DNA of 64,000 nt from Aquimarina mytili (lineage in GTDB: Bacteria; Bacteroidota; Bacteroidia; Flavobacteriales; Flavobacteriaceae): positions 17,763 to 81,762 of the forward strand of contig NZ_JAERQJ010000010.1 in the NCBI RefSeq assembly GCF_016735115.1. The letters run 5' to 3'. The position numbers and the translations under genes were made by a program. The notes beneath the pieces are model-generated. The model was not told the DNA's origin and did not search any database. It saw nothing but the letters and a program-made list of their open reading frames with translations. This document shows, piece after piece, positions 61,492 through 64,000 of the stretch (positions are counted from its first letter, which is position 1; each line of letters opens with the position of its first letter).

Positions 61492-62517
61492 ATGAAAGAA
61501 AATTCAGATAAAATCATAAGAGAATTTGAAGAAAATAAGTTTCTTTATCAAGAATTATCTGAAAAGTCTTACATTCTTTTAAATTCTTTAATTAATGATC
61601 ATATAAAACCTCATCAAATTCAATTTAGAGTAAAAGATAAAAACAGTCTAGGAAAAAAATTAATTAGAAAAAACTTCAAATATTCTTCTATTAAAGAAAT
61701 AACCGATATTATAGGTTTCCGAATTGTTACCTATTTTGAAGATGATATCGAATTTATAGAAAAAATTATTACCTCTGAATTTGAAATTGATATCAAAAAC
61801 TCTATCGATAAAAGAAATTTAGAGGTTGATAAATTTGGATATAGAAGTGTACATTTCATAGCTTCTTTGAGTAAAGAAAGATTGAAATTAACAGAATACA
61901 AAAAATATAAAAATCTTAAATTCGAAATCCAGATTAGAAGTATATTACAACATTCATGGGCAGAAATTGAACATGATATTGGATACAAAGGAGAAAATGA
62001 AATTCCAAAATCTGCAAAAAGAACATTTTATAGAGTCGCAGCTCTTCTTGAGCAAGCTGATATGGAATTCACCAAATTACGTAAAGAAATTCAAGAACAC
62101 GAAAAAAATATTAGAACAGAATTATCCAACAAAAACCTTGACTTAATAATTGACAAATCTTCTTTAATAGAGTTTGTAAAAAGTAATAAAGTTTTGAGAG
62201 AACTTGAATCAAAAGTTGAAACAGAAGTAAAAAATGTAGTATGCGGTAAATCAACTGATATGGAATTAATAGGAAGCTATCAATTGATTAAAGATTTAAG
62301 AGATTTAAATATCAATACTATTCGCGAACTTGAAGCAGCTTTAATTAAAAACGAAAAACGAATTATAAAAACTCAAGAAACCTTTGTTAAAGACCTCTAT
62401 AATGATCAAGAAATTAATTATCAAGGAGATGAAATAACATTCATCAAAGGCGCACCTATATTATGGATGAGAAACTTCTTAAAAACTGATGCTAACCTCA
62501 ATCGCCCAGATTTGTAA
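61492..62517 (+). CDS. RelA/SpoT synthetase-domain protein
   Basis: A 341-residue protein with a (p)ppGpp-synthetase-type domain at residues about 35-190: FRVKDKNSLGKKLIRKN, ITDIIGFRIVTYF (metal-binding Asp), KFGYRSVHFIASL and EIQIRSILQHSWAEIEHDIGYK. There is no HD hydrolase domain, so it is of the synthetase-only kind. The C-terminal 150 residues are a helical region I do not recognise. Such stand-alone domains can be alarmone synthetases or toxins in anti-phage systems; the AT-rich accessory setting makes the second idea worth testing. All listed residues are seen; activity is inferred. Confidence 0.85.
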   Translation: MKENSDKIIREFEENKFLYQELSEKSYILLNSLINDHIKPHQIQFRVKDKNSLGKKLIRKNFKYSSIKEITDIIGFRIVTYFEDDIEFIEKIITSEFEIDIKNSIDKRNLEVDKFGYRSVHFIASLSKERLKLTEYKKYKNLKFEIQIRSILQHSWAEIEHDIGYKGENEIPKSAKRTFYRVAALLEQADMEFTKLRKEIQEHEKNIRTELSNKNLDLIIDKSSLIEFVKSNKVLRELESKVETEVKNVVCGKSTDMELIGSYQLIKDLRDLNINTIRELEAALIKNEKRIIKTQETFVKDLYNDQEINYQGDEITFIKGAPILWMRNFLKTDANLNRPDL

Positions 62518-62663
62518 CCGTGCCTAACCCCAACTACCACAACCCTAAAATTCATAATTCAAAAATTAATCCCTATATTCGCCATCGCTTAACGGCGCGC
62601 CCACCCCGATGCAATCGTCATATTGCGTTTAAATACATATATAGTTTAGTAGTTTGTAAATTT

Positions 62664-62957
62664 TTGTCGAAAGCTTCAGCTGCAACGGGGAAATCCTTAG
62701 CTATCTTGTCGAAACGATCAGCTGCAACGGGGAAATCCTTAGCTATCTTGTCGAAACAATCAGCTACAACGGGGAAACCCTTAGCTATCTTGTCGAAACA
62801 ATCAGCTACAACGGGGAAACCCTTAGCTATCTTGTCGAAACAATCAGCTACAGCGGGGAAATCCTTAGCCATCTTGTTGAGACAATCAGCTGCAACGGGG
62901 AAACCCTTAGCTATCTTGTCGAAACGATCAGCTGCAACGGGGAAACCTCTAGCTACT
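62664..62957. repeat. Seven 42-base tandem repeats
   Basis: Seven adjacent 42-base units, each beginning TTGTCGAAAC or close to it and containing CAACGGGGAAA.CCTTAGCTATC, at 62664, 62706, 62748, 62790, 62832, 62874 and 62916, plus a partial eighth. Because 42 is a multiple of three, two strands stay open as 14-residue repeats, one from a GTG at 62520 (+) and one on the minus strand. Neither has convincing start signals. A GTCGAAA core links the units to the REP-like elements nearby. Confidence 0.8.
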
Positions 62958-63031
62958 TTGTCAAGAACAACAACTATTGCGTATGTGTATTTAACTTAAT
63001 CATTTTACTCATAAAATTAAAACCTAAAAAA

Positions 63032-63727
63032 ATGGCAGAACGCAATTACAGTTTTAAAGACACAGTTCTTTTAGAATGGGGAGACACTACAGTAGAACAT
63101 TTAAAACTAGACATCGATCAATTTACCAACTTTGATCCAAAACTTAACAACGATTTTGTAACCCAATTAGAGCAAAAAGTAGCGCAGGGCTATAAAGAAG
63201 GTGGCGATGACCTCAACGTAGCACAGTTACAAGAAAAAACAGAGGCTGTTGAAAAGGCCATGCAAGATTGTCGCACGTATTTTAAAAAGCTTCGATATTG
63301 GGTATTAGATGCATTCCCAGGTCAAAAAGCAATACAACGTCAATTTGGTATTGGCAGATTTAAAGATGTTACCAAAAATCAGATAAAAATGATCCAGTTT
63401 ATGGAGGGATTGTCTGATACGATTGCTCAGCACCTTAAGGCATTAGAAGCCACCGGTATTCCAAAAGACATCGTAAAACAATCGGTTGTATTGGCACAAG
63501 CTCTTCGCGAAACCAATAAAGAGCAAGAACAGAAAAAAGGAACACGTACGGTAGATACTGCTGAGCGCATAGAGCAGCTTAATGAGCTATATGCCATCCT
63601 TCAAAAAATCAATGCCGCAGCCGATAATGTGTTTGACGAGTTACCGGCAAAACGAGACCTGTACCGCACCCCTAGCCGATCGGGTGGTGTAACAATTGGG
63701 GATGAACAAGAAGAAGAGCTGGTATAG
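63032..63727 (+). CDS. Helical cytoplasmic protein, function unknown
   Basis: A 231-residue protein, mostly helical, with no signal or membrane segment. Recognisable stretches are LEWGDTTVEHLKLDIDQF near the start, RYWVLDAFPGQKAIQRQFGIGRFKDV in the middle and an Asp/Glu-rich end. I have no family name for it; proteins like it occur in Bacteroidota, often near repeat tracts. It has a strong terminator. Confidence 0.7.
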   Translation: MAERNYSFKDTVLLEWGDTTVEHLKLDIDQFTNFDPKLNNDFVTQLEQKVAQGYKEGGDDLNVAQLQEKTEAVEKAMQDCRTYFKKLRYWVLDAFPGQKAIQRQFGIGRFKDVTKNQIKMIQFMEGLSDTIAQHLKALEATGIPKDIVKQSVVLAQALRETNKEQEQKKGTRTVDTAERIEQLNELYAILQKINAAADNVFDELPAKRDLYRTPSRSGGVTIGDEQEEELV

Positions 63728-63765
63728 TCGTTTACGATAGCTCTGCTGAGCTTGCCGAAGTATAC
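63728..63765. repeat. REP-like element
   Basis: GCTCTGCTGAGCTTGCCGAAG matches the wording of the cluster at 58890-59112 (CTGCTAAGC..TGACAAGCTCAG). Confidence 0.5.
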
Positions 63766-63779
63766 CATATTTAAATTAT

Positions 63780-63804
63780 AAAGGAACACTAGTAGTGTTC
63801 CTTT
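63780..63804 (+). terminator. Terminator of the 231-residue protein gene
   Basis: AAAGGAACACT and AGTGTTCCTTT are perfect arms with a three-base loop and seven T after. Confidence 0.85.
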
Positions 63805-63903
63805 TTTTGTGTTTGAGGTTTTCGATTCTAAAAACATCTCGATACACTGCATTGCCATGCAGCACTCCTTTAGATTTGCATTTAAATTTTTTATATTTTA
63901 AAG

Positions 63904-63974
63904 AACGGAAAAGGTACACTATCTATACACTCTAAGTTTTTAAACTTATACATTCGATTCAGACCTTTTCCGTT
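63904..63974. repeat. Long nested inverted repeat
   Basis: AACGGAAAAGGT (63904-63915) and ACCTTTTCCGTT (63963-63974) are exact 12-base arms. Between them TAAGTTTTTAAACTTA forms a second hairpin. It lies at the window edge; it could be a repeat element or a structured RNA. Confidence 0.55.
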
Positions 63975-64000
63975 CAGTTATAAACTCAAATAGAAATTAG

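Noticed and set aside
62664..62957. CRISPR array
   Set aside because: The 42-base units are directly adjacent with no unique spacers, and no cas genes are near.
62520..62999. 159-residue + strand frame over the tandem repeats, and an 84-residue frame on the other strand
   Set aside because: Both stay open only because the repeat length is a multiple of three. The + frame uses a GTG right after the previous stop; the minus one has no start outside the repeats.

Overview
The window looks like a chromosomal segment of a marine member of the Flavobacteriaceae (Bacteroidota), plausibly Aquimarina-like. I infer this from the AT-rich sequence, the fused SecDF, and family types common in this group (GerW with a DUF2953-like partner, CreD with DUF1361, kynurenine 3-monooxygenase, DUF2911, DUF192 lipoproteins). 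The promoters also carry the Bacteroidota box TAnnTTTG, sometimes with TTG about 20 bases upstream. There are no tRNA, rRNA, insertion sequence, phage or CRISPR features that I can support.

Layout. 0-5 kb: a giant secreted TPR protein, an FtsE-type ATPase, two tandem C-rich small RNA candidates and a 32-residue peptide gene. 5-13 kb: typA, kdsA, then two transcription units (membrane protein plus winged-helix regulator; Coq4-like, membrane protein, DUF1361, creD) that share one palindromic operator, and a DUF192 lipoprotein. 13-22 kb: secDF, a membrane-anchored orphan, a stand-alone SecD head-domain paralogue, mdh, a DUF6588-like protein, gyrB. 22-28 kb: an astacin-type lipoprotein protease, asnB, a DUF2911 protein, three more 32-residue peptide genes, queE. 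28-42 kb: housekeeping and envelope genes (RidA-like lipoprotein, HerA-like ATPase, cupin/hydrolase pair, SIMPL protein, RluF, sterol desaturase-like protein, aldehyde dehydrogenase, kmo). 42-47 kb: a cytoplasmic sensor kinase, an aldo/keto reductase, a receiver/thioredoxin-reductase-like fusion and a UBP zinc finger. 47-57 kb: an ArsR/AHSA1/Crp regulator group with twin operators, a PfpI-like lipoprotein, an esterase-TPR fusion, GerW with its partner, a cyclase and orphan secreted proteins. 57-64 kb: accessory DNA with REP-like repeats, a 95-base direct repeat, a GIY-YIG-like protein, a DUF6338-like membrane protein, a RelA/SpoT-domain protein and a 42-base tandem repeat.

The most interesting signal is a family of four unannotated genes, each encoding exactly 32 residues, with an LP[GS]A[SC] core at residues 22-26 and a basic C-terminus. 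Three sit in one array (26471-27390) and one (4919-5017) lies beside the paired small RNAs. Two members differ in their first eight codons only at wobble positions, which points to real translation. The two tandem RNAs share an almost identical 40-base upstream block, a 5' hairpin that keeps pairing by compensation, repeated CCCCAAA segments and a strong terminator. I do not recognise either family.

The operator palindromes (8324/9328, 48202/48228) and the shared promoter module (56598/57708) give testable regulatory links between neighbouring genes. All functional statements come from reading sequence and family knowledge; no database search was run.
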